DNA from: JAUIIK01 sp963709995
GTDB taxonomy: Bacteria > Chloroflexota > Chloroflexia > Thermomicrobiales > CFX8
Direction: 5' to 3'
DNA: 64,000 nucleotides
NCBI GenBank assembly: GCA_963709995.1
Contig: CAVPYN010000001.1
Location: forward strand, 186,001-250,000
Shown here: piece after piece, positions 32,475 to 41,838 of the stretch
Numbering within the stretch: the first letter of the stretch is position 1
Layout of the letters: each line of letters opens with the position of its first letter
Program-made: the position numbers and the translations under genes
The notes under the pieces: model-generated
The model's input: only the letters and a program-made list of their open reading frames with translations
The model's database searches: none
What the model was told of the DNA's origin: nothing

Positions 32475-34112
32475 CTACCAGCTATGCGTCGAGACGAAGT
32501 GGGGCGCCTGGCGCACCTGGGTAACGGCTTCGAATCCGGACGCCAGCTTGATCAGCGTCGCCTCGTCCCAGGCGCGGCCCATGAAGGTTACGCCGACTGG
32601 CAAACCATAGACGTAGCCAGCCGGGACGGTGACCAGCGGATAGCCAGCGCGGGCCGCGGGCGACGAACTCCCGCCAAGGAAATGATCGCCATTGATCAGG
32701 TCGATTGGGAAGGCCGGTGAACCAGTTGGCGCGATGATCGCGTCAAGGTTGTTGTCATCGAGCGCCGCGTCGAGCTGGGCACGCGATCCGTCGCGGCTGA
32801 TTTGCAGGAAATTGAGGTAGTCCGGGTCGTTCAGGCCGGATAGCGTCGCGGCAATTTCCATCCACTCCTGACCAAACCATTTCAGTTCCACACCCGAGTT
32901 AGCCTTGTTGAAGGCGACCAGATCGGACATCGTTTTCGGAGAGTTTGCGGTGCGACCGGCCAGGTATGCTTCCATATCCGGTCCGTACTCGTAGAGCAGC
33001 ACTTGCAGCTCCGCGCCACTCGCATTGATCTCTTCAAGATTCGGCAATGTGACCGGGTCGATGATCGTCGCGCCCGCGTCAGCCATCGCCTGGATTGCGT
33101 CGACTATGACCCGGTCGGATTCCTGACTCCAGCCGAAGAGTTCGCGGGCGACACCGATGCGGGCGCCGCTCAGGCCGTCGGAATCCAGGAACTGGGTGTA
33201 GTCGTCACTGATGTTTTGGGCATCTTCAGTGGCCGGATCCCGCTCATCCAATCCAACGATCGCGCCCAGCACCGCCGCTGCATCAGCCACGGTTCGCGCC
33301 ATTGGTCCGATGGTGTCTTGCGTATGCGAGATTGGCACGACTCCAGCCCGGCTGGTGAGTCCAACGGTTGGCTTGATTCCAACCAGACCGTTCGCCGTCG
33401 ATGGGCAGACGATCGAACCGTCAGTTTCGGTGCCGAGCGCTGCCGCGACAAGACTCGCCGACGGCGCGGTTCCCGAGCCCGCGCTCGATCCACAAGGATT
33501 GCGATCAATGACGTAAGCATTCCGCGTCTGACCGCCGCGACCACTCCAGCCGCTCGATGAGTTCTGACCCCGGAAATTGGCCCACTCGCTGAGATTGGTC
33601 TTGGCGATGATGACAGCGCCAGCCTCCCGGAGCTTCGCCGCGACCGTCGCGTCCTGGAGCGGCCGGGAATCGACGAGCGCCAGGGACCCGGCCGTGGTCA
33701 GCATCTGGTCTCCCGTGTCGATGTTGTCCTTGATCGCGATCGGTATGCCATGGAGCGGTCCACGCGCCGTTCCGCTGGCGCGCTCCTGGTCGAGCGCTGT
33801 CGCAATCTGCAATGCGTCGGGGTTGAGCTCGATGATCGAGTTGAGCATTGGGCCGCTCTTGTCAAGCGCATGGATTCGCTCCAGATACATCCCGACGAGT
33901 TGTCGGGATGTCAGGGTTCCGGCCTCCATGCGCGCCTGCAGGTCGGCGATACTGGTCTCTTCAAGGTCCTTCGCGTGTGGGGAAAAGTAACCCCCGTAAG
34001 CGGTTGCTGCTCGCGCGACACCGCCAACGCTAAGGGCGGCTGCTCCTGCTGCGGCAGCAGCGCCTGCTTTCAGCACGTCCCGGCGATTGACGCGATGATG
34101 ATGAGTACCCAT
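32475..34112 (-). CDS. Tat-exported amidase (amidase signature family)
   Basis: 545 residues. A twin-arginine signal (VNRRDVLKAG followed by an Ala-rich hydrophobic stretch, cut near residue 36) predicts folded export. The amidase signature is complete: Lys128 (PIAIKDN), cis-Ser209 in PCGSSAGSG and nucleophile Ser233 in TETDGSIVCPS. These hydrolyse amide bonds of small or peptide-like substrates; the specificity cannot be read. Long family members with this layout are often annotated as extracellular or glutamyl-tRNA-amidotransferase-A-like amidases; no GatB or GatC is nearby. Confidence 0.88.
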   Translation of the reverse strand: MGTHHHRVNRRDVLKAGAAAAAGAAALSVGGVARAATAYGGYFSPHAKDLEETSIADLQARMEAGTLTSRQLVGMYLERIHALDKSGPMLNSIIELNPDALQIATALDQERASGTARGPLHGIPIAIKDNIDTGDQMLTTAGSLALVDSRPLQDATVAAKLREAGAVIIAKTNLSEWANFRGQNSSSGWSGRGGQTRNAYVIDRNPCGSSAGSGTAPSASLVAAALGTETDGSIVCPSTANGLVGIKPTVGLTSRAGVVPISHTQDTIGPMARTVADAAAVLGAIVGLDERDPATEDAQNISDDYTQFLDSDGLSGARIGVARELFGWSQESDRVIVDAIQAMADAGATIIDPVTLPNLEEINASGAELQVLLYEYGPDMEAYLAGRTANSPKTMSDLVAFNKANSGVELKWFGQEWMEIAATLSGLNDPDYLNFLQISRDGSRAQLDAALDDNNLDAIIAPTGSPAFPIDLINGDHFLGGSSSPAARAGYPLVTVPAGYVYGLPVGVTFMGRAWDEATLIKLASGFEAVTQVRQAPHFVSTHSW

Positions 34113-34396
34113 TGATTTCTTCCTCCCCTGGAAAACTGGATCACAATCAACTGGAAGATAGAAAGTCCCTCATAGGCGACGCCTCCATGCCGTAATCGTC
34201 TTACTGGATGTCATGGAATAGTCTAATATCGGAGACCCGCACTGTCAAAATGTGATGGCGGTTCAGGCGGCAATGCGGCGGCGTACTAATGGGTGAACGA
34301 AATCATGACCCCGGCACCTCTTCGCTGATGCCGCAAATTTTCTAGTATCGGGGAGACCGTTCAAACAGCCGCGTGAAGTCGACGCTGGAGAACACG

Positions 34397-35140
34397 ATGC
34401 TAACAACGAACTTGCGCGCCACTGGACCTCTGACAAGCCTCCTGTCCCTCGACGAACGGGGTGGAAACTGGTCGATAGCCGGGGCCGCCAAGAGTTCAAC
34501 ACCGAAATACGGATTGCTCGCCGGGTTCACGTGCGATTGCAATCGTCACACGCTGGCGCAAATCACTCGATCGGACGATATCGAGATTGGCCTCCAGCTC
34601 GGCATCACCTGCCACCGGGACGGGAGGCATGCCTATCGTCCATATGCGCGCACGCCCTGGATGGTCGAGAACTATGCGATTCTCAAGCAAGAATGGCGAT
34701 GCGATCGCTGTAGCGAGGTCATTGGGCAGGTAGGAACGCTGGACGGTGTCGTTGTCAGTTTGGACGTGCGTTGCCCTATCTGCGAGACTGCTCATGCGAT
34801 CGATCTTGCTATCGGCGCGCTGCCTCCTGATCTGCGGGCTCTGGCGTTCCAGATTGACCCGCCGCGGCCACTTGTATCTCCACCCGCGTATGGTGTTCTC
34901 CGCTGGATGTGGGAATGCATCCAGAAGCACCAGACGAATACCTTCTCCTATAACCCCTATACTGTGCGCTACGACAGTGGACGTCTCTGTCATGCGGCAT
35001 CCGGAACTGAATTCGAGGCTGCGACCGATCACCTGGTTCAGCTAACCGCGGCCGATCTTGTCCTGGACGACGATGCCTTGTCGATCAGTAGATCCGGCGT
35101 CATTGTGTGTCTACGCGAGTTCGGCGGCGCAGGGGTCTGA
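34397..35140 (+). CDS. hypothetical protein with cysteine pairs
   Basis: 247 residues from the ATG at 34397 (GGAG 6 bases ahead). Cysteines come as CDC (early), CDRC and CPIC in the middle (about residues 102-136). The CDRC...CPIC set, about 30 residues apart, looks like a zinc ribbon. Other parts (GLQLGITCHRDGRHAYRP, and a Trp-rich WMWECIQKHQTNTF) are unfamiliar. No signal peptide. It is divergent from the amidase, with near-identical TCTA(A/G)TATCGG motifs upstream of both genes (34221-34233 and 34340-34352). I do not recognise a family. Confidence 0.65.
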   Translation: MLTTNLRATGPLTSLLSLDERGGNWSIAGAAKSSTPKYGLLAGFTCDCNRHTLAQITRSDDIEIGLQLGITCHRDGRHAYRPYARTPWMVENYAILKQEWRCDRCSEVIGQVGTLDGVVVSLDVRCPICETAHAIDLAIGALPPDLRALAFQIDPPRPLVSPPAYGVLRWMWECIQKHQTNTFSYNPYTVRYDSGRLCHAASGTEFEAATDHLVQLTAADLVLDDDALSISRSGVIVCLREFGGAGV

Positions 35141-35202
35141 CACCCGCAGCGATCCTGGACATGCCCACCCGCTACCCGCTCACAGTCCAGCTATCCCGCC
35201 CC

Positions 35203-36592
35203 TTATGGTGATGGTTCCGTCATCTGCAACGGATCGAGGATTTCGTCGAGCTGCTCCTCGGTCAGATCCGTCTGCTCACGCGCAATCTCCCGAATCGTCT
35301 GACCGCTGGCCGCGGCAGTCTTGGCGATTGTCGCGGCGGCGTCGTAGCCGATGACCGGAGCGAGCGCGGTGCCAATCATCAGGCCGCGTTCGACCATGTT
35401 CGGACCGTGAGATGTGGCTACTAGTCCCATGATGCAACGATCAGTGAGATTCCTGCAGGCGTTCGCGAGCAGTTCGATCGACTGCAGAAGGTTGTAGGCA
35501 GCGACCGGCAACATGACATTCAACTCGAAGTTGCCGGATGTGCCAGCGATGACGATCGTCGTGTCGTTGCCGATCACCTGGGCGGCGACCATGGCTGCTG
35601 ATTCCGCGATGACTGGATTGATCTTGCCGGGCATGATCGATGAGCCAGGCTGGACGGCCGGAAGCTCGATTTCGCCGAGTCCCGCCCGCGGACCGGATCC
35701 GAGCCAGCGGATGTCGTTCGCGATCTTCGTCATGCTGACCGCGATCGTCTTGAGCGCTCCGCTCGCAAAGACGACGCCATCAATCGTCGCCTGAGCCTGG
35801 AAGTGATGCGGGGATTCGACTACGTCGAATCCGTTCCACTCGCTCAGCAGTTCGCAGACACGTCCAGAGAATTCGGGATGGGTGTTGATGCCGGTGCCGA
35901 CGGCGGTGCCACCAAGCGCGATTTCTCGCAGATCTTCGATCGCACATCGTAGGCGACGACGACCCAGCTCGAACTGGCTGGCGTAACCGAGAAATTCTTG
36001 ACCTAGCCGGATCGGGGTCGCGTCCTGCAGGTGTGTTCGCCCTGTCTTGATGACTGGCATCAGCTCGTCAGCCTTGTCCCGCAGCCAGTTCTCGATGTGA
36101 TGGATTGCTGGTAGCAGATCATCGTGAATCGCGCTCAGCGCAGCCAGGTGCATGGCCGATGGGATGACGTCGTTGCTCGATTGGCCGATGTTGACGTGAT
36201 CGTTCGGGTGGATCGGGGACGTCAGCCCTCGCGCGTGACCGAGGATCTCGTTGGCACGGGAAGCGATGACTTCGTTTGCGTTGGTGTTGGTCGATGTGCC
36301 GGAACCAGTCTGGAAGATGTCGAGCACGAACTGGTCATCATGTTCTCCATTGGCAACTTCCTTGGCCGCCTGCTCGATGACTGCCGACAGGTCCGCGTCG
36401 AGCAGTCCAAGATCGGCATTGGCTCTCGCGGCCGCGCCTTTGATCTGGCCCAGCGCCCGGATGAATCGGCGCGGAAAGCGGATGCCGCTGATCGGGAAGT
36501 TGATCGAGGCCCGCATGGTGCTGGCACCATAGTGCACATCTGCCGGCACCTGCATCTCGCCGAGCGAGTCGCGAGCAATTCCGGTAGTTCAT
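35203..36592 (-). CDS. fumC: class II fumarate hydratase, single-base frameshift near the start
   Basis: The main frame from 36555 gives a nearly complete FumC: GSGTSTNTNANEVIASRAN, HPNDHVNIGQSSNDVIPSAMH, GRTHLQDATPIRLGQEFLGY, and the signature GSSIMPGKINPV. The enzyme interconverts fumarate and malate. Upstream, a good RBS (TTTGGAGA) precedes ATG at 36592 encoding MNYR; the expected N-terminus (IARDSLGEMQVPAD) follows only if one A of the AATT at 36577-36580 is dropped. So there is a +1 base insertion, or a sequence error. The internal ATG at 36555 lacks an RBS. It lies 89 bp from ctaG, at the end of the oxidase operon. Confidence 0.85.
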
Positions 36593-36680
36593 GTCAGTCT
36601 CCAAAGTCGTATTTCCGTCGTTTTCTGGCTCACCGTCATCCTTCCAAAACATCATACCCGCCACTGTTCGATGGCAGCGC

Positions 36681-37550
36681 TCATTGAGGAGTTGCCGGAC
36701 CTGGTTTGCGCGTGGGGGCAGCTGGATGTCGATCGGCGGCAGCCTGATCCGCCGCCCAGCGGCCCAACACGATAAGCGCGGCGATCAGGAAGAAGTTGCC
36801 GACCAGAACCCACATGAGCAACCCTCCAATCTGCTGATCAGTCAGGGCTGAAATGCCCCAGATCCGATCGGCTTTTGTGTATTCGTCATAGACGACGGAA
36901 CCAGCGAACGTGAGGAGAGCGCCGACGATTTGCCCCGGCAGGGTGCAGCCCAGCAGGTAGAGGCCCTTGAGAGGCCGGCTGAGCGCTCCCAATGCCGCCG
37001 TCGGAGCCAGAATTGGCCACCAGCCGATGAAGGATGTACCCCAGAGGAGAACATGCTCGAGGATATGGACGTTTTCGTTTTGCAGCGCCCAATTGTAGAA
37101 GCTTGGGAAGTGCACCAGCGTAAAAGTCAGATTGAAGAGGACGAAAGCGAGGAGCGGCTTCGTCAGAAAGCGCCATATCTTCCAGACTACTCCCAGACTC
37201 TGAGCTATCGCCTCGTAGAGCCAGGCTGGGATTCCGAGGAGAACCAGTGGCGGCCCGACGATCGTGATCAGGATATGCTGGATCATATGCCCACTGAAGA
37301 GATAATCGTCAGATAGCGGCTCAATTGGCGAGAGCAGGGCAATCGCAAATGCCAGGAGCCCGCCAAAGAAGCTCACAATCCGGATCGCGGGCACAGCCTG
37401 GCCGCCGGGATAGCGGACTCGTTCCGATGGAGAAGTGACCCACAGATAGATAGAGGCAGCTCCGACGATTCCCAGTATTACCGGAACGTCAAGCTGCCAG
37501 CTAAGAAGGCTGATCGGTTCAATTGTGCTGGTCTGTGCCAGAATCCTCAC
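36681..37550 (-). CDS. ctaG: CtaG-type cytochrome c oxidase assembly factor (caa3)
   Basis: 289 residues with about seven membrane helices and the family motifs SDDYLFSGHMIQHILITIVGPPLVLLG and HVLLWGTSFIGWWPIL. This is the multi-helix (Bacillus-type) CtaG, needed for assembly of the caa3 oxidase, not the Cox11-type. Starts with GTG. It follows ctaF by 33 bp in the oxidase operon. The C-terminal tail is Ala/Pro rich and cytoplasmic. Confidence 0.88.
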   Translation of the reverse strand: MRILAQTSTIEPISLLSWQLDVPVILGIVGAASIYLWVTSPSERVRYPGGQAVPAIRIVSFFGGLLAFAIALLSPIEPLSDDYLFSGHMIQHILITIVGPPLVLLGIPAWLYEAIAQSLGVVWKIWRFLTKPLLAFVLFNLTFTLVHFPSFYNWALQNENVHILEHVLLWGTSFIGWWPILAPTAALGALSRPLKGLYLLGCTLPGQIVGALLTFAGSVVYDEYTKADRIWGISALTDQQIGGLLMWVLVGNFFLIAALIVLGRWAADQAAADRHPAAPTRKPGPATPQ

Positions 37551-37583
37551 CTGCGCGCGCCGTCCTCACAGGCTGGCGCTTTG

Positions 37584-37940
37584 TCAGTGGGTCTCGCCAG
37601 CCGGAAGCTGTCGAACGATTTCCTGGCCGGCATCGCCAGCAGCGAAGAGCACGACTAGGGCAATGACGATCGCCGCGGCGACAAACAGGCCGCCGCCGAA
37701 AATGTACGTGTAGTACTTGTGGTCAAATTTCAGGTGCATGTACCAACCAACAACCATGAAAAATTTCACGACCATCAGCACGAGTAGCATGGCGATGAGG
37801 GTGCTGTGACCGACGCCGGTAAAGAAGTACAGGGCAACTTCAAATCCCGTGATCACCGTCAGGATCGACGCGATTTGAGCGTACTCCCGTGGTTGGGGGT
37901 GTGCATGTTCGTTGTGGTAAAGCTCCGGGCTTTCTTCCAT
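37584..37940 (-). CDS. ctaF: cytochrome c oxidase subunit IV (prokaryotic)
   Basis: 118 residues. Three membrane helices after a His-rich N-terminus (HNEHAHPQPREYAQIASIL), with VVKFFMVVGWYMHLKFDH, the hallmark of bacterial COX4/CyoD-like subunits. It supports assembly and stability of the heme-copper oxidase. It follows ctaE by 34 bp. Confidence 0.85.
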   Translation of the reverse strand: MEESPELYHNEHAHPQPREYAQIASILTVITGFEVALYFFTGVGHSTLIAMLLVLMVVKFFMVVGWYMHLKFDHKYYTYIFGGGLFVAAAIVIALVVLFAAGDAGQEIVRQLPAGETH

Positions 37941-37974
37941 CGAATCAGTACCCTTCTTCCATCTAGTCGCCGAT

Positions 37975-38601
37975 CTACCCTGCCTGTATCAGATATACCA
38001 CAGCGAAAATGATGATCCAGACAATATCAACGAAATGCCAGTACAAGCCGGCAATCTCAACGTTGAGTGATTTCTCTTTGGTTACCAGTGGCTGGCGGAA
38101 CGAGGCAAGGAAAAGACTGAAGAGCCAGATCACCCCCACCGTCACGTGCGCCCCGTGGAAGCCGGTTAGTGTGTAGAAGGAAGAACCGAACAGATTCGTG
38201 CTGAGTTCCAAACCCTCGTGATGAAACTCGGTGAATTCGTAGATCTGGCCTCCAAGAAAGATCAGTCCAAGCAGGCCGGTCGAGACAATCCAGATTCGGA
38301 AGCGACGGAGATCGCCCTTCTGGATTCCCGAAAGCGCCATGACCATCGCCACCGAACTCATCAACAGCACGAAGGCGCTTACCGACGTAAAGGGAATATC
38401 GAAGAATCCCTGGGGATACGGCGGCACGGCGGAGCGATTATGGGATACCAGATAGGTCGTGATCAGCGCCCCGAAGAACATGCAGTCCGAAGCCAGAAAC
38501 GCCCACATCGCGACCTTTCGGCTATCCAGACCGGTCGAGGTCGGATGCTCGATGATGTTCTGTCGGATAGGCGGGCTGGCAGCATCCTGCCGTGTTGCCA
38601 T
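37975..38601 (-). CDS. ctaE: cytochrome c oxidase subunit III
   Basis: 208 residues, five predicted helices. WAFLASDCMFFGALITTYLV, LTGFHGAHVTVGVIWL and AGLYWHFVDIVWIIIFAVVYL are subunit III signatures, with the conserved membrane Glu replaced by the usual short-form pattern. It stabilises the proton channel of subunit I. Start ATG is 20 bp after the ctaD stop. Confidence 0.92.
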   Translation of the reverse strand: MATRQDAASPPIRQNIIEHPTSTGLDSRKVAMWAFLASDCMFFGALITTYLVSHNRSAVPPYPQGFFDIPFTSVSAFVLLMSSVAMVMALSGIQKGDLRRFRIWIVSTGLLGLIFLGGQIYEFTEFHHEGLELSTNLFGSSFYTLTGFHGAHVTVGVIWLFSLFLASFRQPLVTKEKSLNVEIAGLYWHFVDIVWIIIFAVVYLIQAG

Positions 38602-38621
38602 GGTCTCTGTCCCTCTACTAG

Positions 38622-40529
38622 CTAATACAGATGGTCTGGTTCGCCGAACGCAGGCTCAAGCGCCCAACCGTAAATACCGATCAGCAATATCGCCGCTCCA
38701 ACAAAGGTCAACGCGAAAGTGAAGATAAATCCAGCGAATCCGAGCAGAATGCCGAGCGCGACGACAATCGGCCAATACGAGGCGTTGGGCATGTGGATGT
38801 GGTCGTCGTGGTGGTGAGCGACGATGCCGTGCTCAACATCTTCCTGCTCTTCCGGGGGAGGCGATGTCTCCCGGAAATCAGGCTCATGTCCATAGACCTC
38901 GGGATAATTCTCAACCCAGAGTGGGATGTTGCTGTTGACCACCGGGATCTCGGCGAAGTTGTAGGGTGGCGGCGGGGAACTCGTCGCCCACTCCAGCGTC
39001 GCGCCGTCCCACGGATTGTCAGGAGCGTCCTTCGGACCTCGAAAGCTCTTCAGCGCGTTGATGACGAAGACAAGAATGCCAGCGGCCAGCACGAAGGAGC
39101 CAATAGTGGTCACCAGGTTCCAGAGGTCCCAATTAAGACCCTCTGGATAGGTATAGATGCGACGTGGCATGCCCTGGATGCCGAGCCAGTGCATCGGGAA
39201 GAAGGTCAGGTTGAAGCCGGCAAGCATCAACCAGAATTGGGCCTTTCCGAGTCTTTCGTCTAGCATCCGGCCGAAGAACTTCGGCCACCAGTAGTAAACG
39301 CCAGCGAACAAGCCAAAAATCGAACCGCCAAAGAGCACGTAGTGGAAATGGGCAACGACGAAATAGCTATCTTGTTGCTGGGCGTCGACTGGCGGCGAAG
39401 CGTGCATCACGCCGGACAACCCGCCGATGATAAACATCGAGACGAATCCAATGGCCATGAGCATCGAGGTGGTGAACTCCAACGCCCCGCCCCACATTGT
39501 TCCGATCCAGTTGAAGATCTTGATTCCGGTTGGAAGCGCTATCAGCATCGTCGCAACAGCAAACACGGCGTTGGGCACCGGGCCCATGCCGACGGTGAAC
39601 ATGTGATGGGCCCACACGCTAAATCCCAGAACAGCGATGCCGACACCAGCAAAGACAACGGCGGTGTATCCAAAGAGCGGCTTCTTGGAGAACGTCGGCA
39701 AGACTTCGGAGACGATGCCCATTGCCGGCAGGATAAGGATGTAGACCTCAGGATGACCAAACACCCAGAATAAATGTTGCCAGAGCAATGGTTGCCCGTT
39801 GGCCTCAGGAACGAAGAAGAGCGTGTCGAACCAGCGGTCGAACATCAACAGCGTCGTACCCACGGTGAGCGCCGGGAACGACATGATGATCAGCACCGCG
39901 ACGATTAGCGTCATCCAGATGAAGACCGGCATGCGCATCATCGTCATGCCTGGAGCGCGCATGTTGACGATAGTCACCAGGAAGTTGAACGCGGACGCGA
40001 GCGACGACAGGCCGAGTATCTGTACGCCAACAACCCAGTAGTCGACGCCAAGACCGCTGGAGTACTGCTGTGAAGTCAAGTTGGCGTAGTTGAACCATCC
40101 AGCATCCGGCGCCCCACCGTGGATCCAGCCAAAGTTCAGCAGCAGGACCCCGAAAAGAAACACCCAGTAGGAGAAGGCGTTGAGGCGCGGGAATGCGACA
40201 TCGCGGGCGCCGATCATGAGCGGCACAAGCAGGTTGAAGAAGGCTGCCGACAAGGGCATGACCGCGCCAAAGATCATCGTCAGTGCGTGCATGGTGAAAA
40301 GTTGGTTGTAGGTGTCGGCAGAGACGAACGTGCTATCGGGCTGTGCGAGCTGCACGCGAATCAAGAGCGCCTCGATGCCGCCGATGATCAACAGGGCTAG
40401 TGAGGTAAAGAGGTAGAGAATACCGATGCGTTTGTGGTCAACCGTCGTGATCCAGCTCCAGATTCCCTTCGGATAGGAGAACTGGTCGATCGATACAATT
40501 TGCCCGGCGGTGGTTACCTCGGTTGCCAT
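38622..40529 (-). CDS. ctaD: cytochrome c oxidase subunit I (type A1)
   Basis: 635 residues, the catalytic subunit of the terminal oxidase that reduces O2 and pumps protons. The Cu-B and heme ligands are in FWVFGHPEVYILILPAMG, WAHHMF and VAHFHYVLFGG. The Glu of GHPEVY and a Tyr make this an A1-type enzyme. The C-terminal 60 residues (HMPNASYWPIVVALGI... YGWALEPAF) form two extra helices, a fused tail known in other oxidases. RBS GGAGGAG precedes the ATG. Confidence 0.95.
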   Translation of the reverse strand: MATEVTTAGQIVSIDQFSYPKGIWSWITTVDHKRIGILYLFTSLALLIIGGIEALLIRVQLAQPDSTFVSADTYNQLFTMHALTMIFGAVMPLSAAFFNLLVPLMIGARDVAFPRLNAFSYWVFLFGVLLLNFGWIHGGAPDAGWFNYANLTSQQYSSGLGVDYWVVGVQILGLSSLASAFNFLVTIVNMRAPGMTMMRMPVFIWMTLIVAVLIIMSFPALTVGTTLLMFDRWFDTLFFVPEANGQPLLWQHLFWVFGHPEVYILILPAMGIVSEVLPTFSKKPLFGYTAVVFAGVGIAVLGFSVWAHHMFTVGMGPVPNAVFAVATMLIALPTGIKIFNWIGTMWGGALEFTTSMLMAIGFVSMFIIGGLSGVMHASPPVDAQQQDSYFVVAHFHYVLFGGSIFGLFAGVYYWWPKFFGRMLDERLGKAQFWLMLAGFNLTFFPMHWLGIQGMPRRIYTYPEGLNWDLWNLVTTIGSFVLAAGILVFVINALKSFRGPKDAPDNPWDGATLEWATSSPPPPYNFAEIPVVNSNIPLWVENYPEVYGHEPDFRETSPPPEEQEDVEHGIVAHHHDDHIHMPNASYWPIVVALGILLGFAGFIFTFALTFVGAAILLIGIYGWALEPAFGEPDHLY

Positions 40530-40592
40530 CTCTGCTCCTCCGCGTGTCCTAGCTCCAGCCTGTCTTCAGGCAAACCGGAGTTGGATGAGCCG

Positions 40593-41657
40593 CTATTGCC
40601 CCCCGGAGCCATCCAGGGTGTACAGGTATGCCACGAGGGCATCGATTTCTGCTTCAGTAAGACCGAGATTCGGCATGGCCGTTCCGGGTTTAAGCTCCGC
40701 CGGATTGGCCAGCCAGGCACGGAGATTTTCCTCGTCATTCTGGACGATGCTAGCGATCTCGGCCTGATCTGCGAAGTTGGTCAGCTCGGGGCCGACATTG
40801 CCCTGCGCCGTCGTGCCCTCGACAAGGTGACAAGCGGCGCATTTCGCTTCAACAATCTGCTTGCCAGCCTCCACCGGATCCGATGGCGTCGTCAGACTAT
40901 TCGCAACCCATTCAGCGAAATCTTCTTGCGTGTCGGCGACGACGATGAAGCGCATCAGTGCATGGGACAAACCGCAGAACTCGGCGCACTGCCCTTCGAA
41001 GGTGCCTGTTTCGTCAGCCTGCAACCACATCAAGTTTTCTCGACCAGGGATTGCGTCGGTCTTTCCGGCGAGCCGCGGTACCCAGAATGAGTGAATAACG
41101 TCGTTGGAAACAAGCGTGAGCTCAATGCGAGTGTCGACCGGGATATGCATCTCGTCGACGACGACGAGCGGGGTTCCATCTGGCGCGGTGATGTCGGTGT
41201 ACTCGAATTCCCAGAAGAACTGATTCCCAACCACCCGAACATGGAACGCGTCGTCGTCCCGCTCGGCAAGGGTTGCTATGCCCTGAATCGTTGGGACGGC
41301 GATGATCACCAGAATGATTGCTGGGATGATTGTCCAGATAATTTCCAGACGTGTATTGCCATGAACCGGCGCGGGACGCCCATGCACCAGCTTCTTGTTT
41401 CGCCGGAACTTTATGATTGCGAAGATCAGCACGCCTTCAACGAGAACAAAGACGATCGCGACCAAAACCCAGAGCAGGTTGTAGATACTGTTGATATCTT
41501 CAGCGGCGGGCCCAGCTGGATCAACGGTCGTTTGAGGATTATCGCTAGCGCTGGCACATGCGGTCAGAAGTACTGGAATGATGAGGGTCGCCAGGGCGAA
41601 CAGGATGAGCCTGAACGGCATCCGTCGCGGCATGCTTCTGTTGTCCTTCCTCGTCAT
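40593..41657 (-). CDS. ctaC: cytochrome c oxidase subunit II with fused cytochrome c domain
   Basis: 354 residues. A lipoprotein signal (TLIIPVLLTACAS) and two membrane helices precede the Cu-A domain, with GQCAEFCGLSHALM giving both Cys, the Glu, the His and the Met ligands. A C-terminal cytochrome c domain has CAACHL and a later GTAMPNLGL axial Met. This makes it a caa3-type oxidase. First gene of the operon, RBS GGGGGAGAG. Confidence 0.94.
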   Translation of the reverse strand: MTRKDNRSMPRRMPFRLILFALATLIIPVLLTACASASDNPQTTVDPAGPAAEDINSIYNLLWVLVAIVFVLVEGVLIFAIIKFRRNKKLVHGRPAPVHGNTRLEIIWTIIPAIILVIIAVPTIQGIATLAERDDDAFHVRVVGNQFFWEFEYTDITAPDGTPLVVVDEMHIPVDTRIELTLVSNDVIHSFWVPRLAGKTDAIPGRENLMWLQADETGTFEGQCAEFCGLSHALMRFIVVADTQEDFAEWVANSLTTPSDPVEAGKQIVEAKCAACHLVEGTTAQGNVGPELTNFADQAEIASIVQNDEENLRAWLANPAELKPGTAMPNLGLTEAEIDALVAYLYTLDGSGGQ

Positions 41658-41722
41658 CGCTCTCCCCCGAGAGGAACGGCAACTGGCTCGCCAGCGCCTG
41701 TTGCGCGAAGTCTAGCACGGTA

Positions 41723-41742
41723 GTTGTGAAACATTCCACAAC
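41723..41742 (-). promoter_or_regulatory. inverted repeat upstream of the oxidase operon
   Basis: GTTGTG-(8 bp)-CACAAC, 66 bp upstream of the ctaC start. It could be an operator for the oxidase operon; no matching regulator is known here. Confidence 0.35.
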
Positions 41743-41785
41743 CATTGACGCGACTTTCAATTCGGATTCTAGAACACTTTCAATC

Positions 41786-41816
41786 TTGACTCTAACACCG
41801 TGTCAGGGACGATACT
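41786..41816 (+). promoter_or_regulatory. MerR-type promoter with 19-bp spacer
   Basis: TTGACT (41786-41791) and GATACT (41811-41816) are separated by exactly 19 bp, the over-long spacing that MerR-family activators correct by untwisting DNA. The spacer contains a dyad CTAACAC-C-GTGTCAG (6 of 7 pairs). It lies 22 bp ahead of the MerR gene start, so autoregulation is likely. Confidence 0.7.
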
Positions 41817-41838
41817 GGGTTCGAATGAAGGGAGTCGG

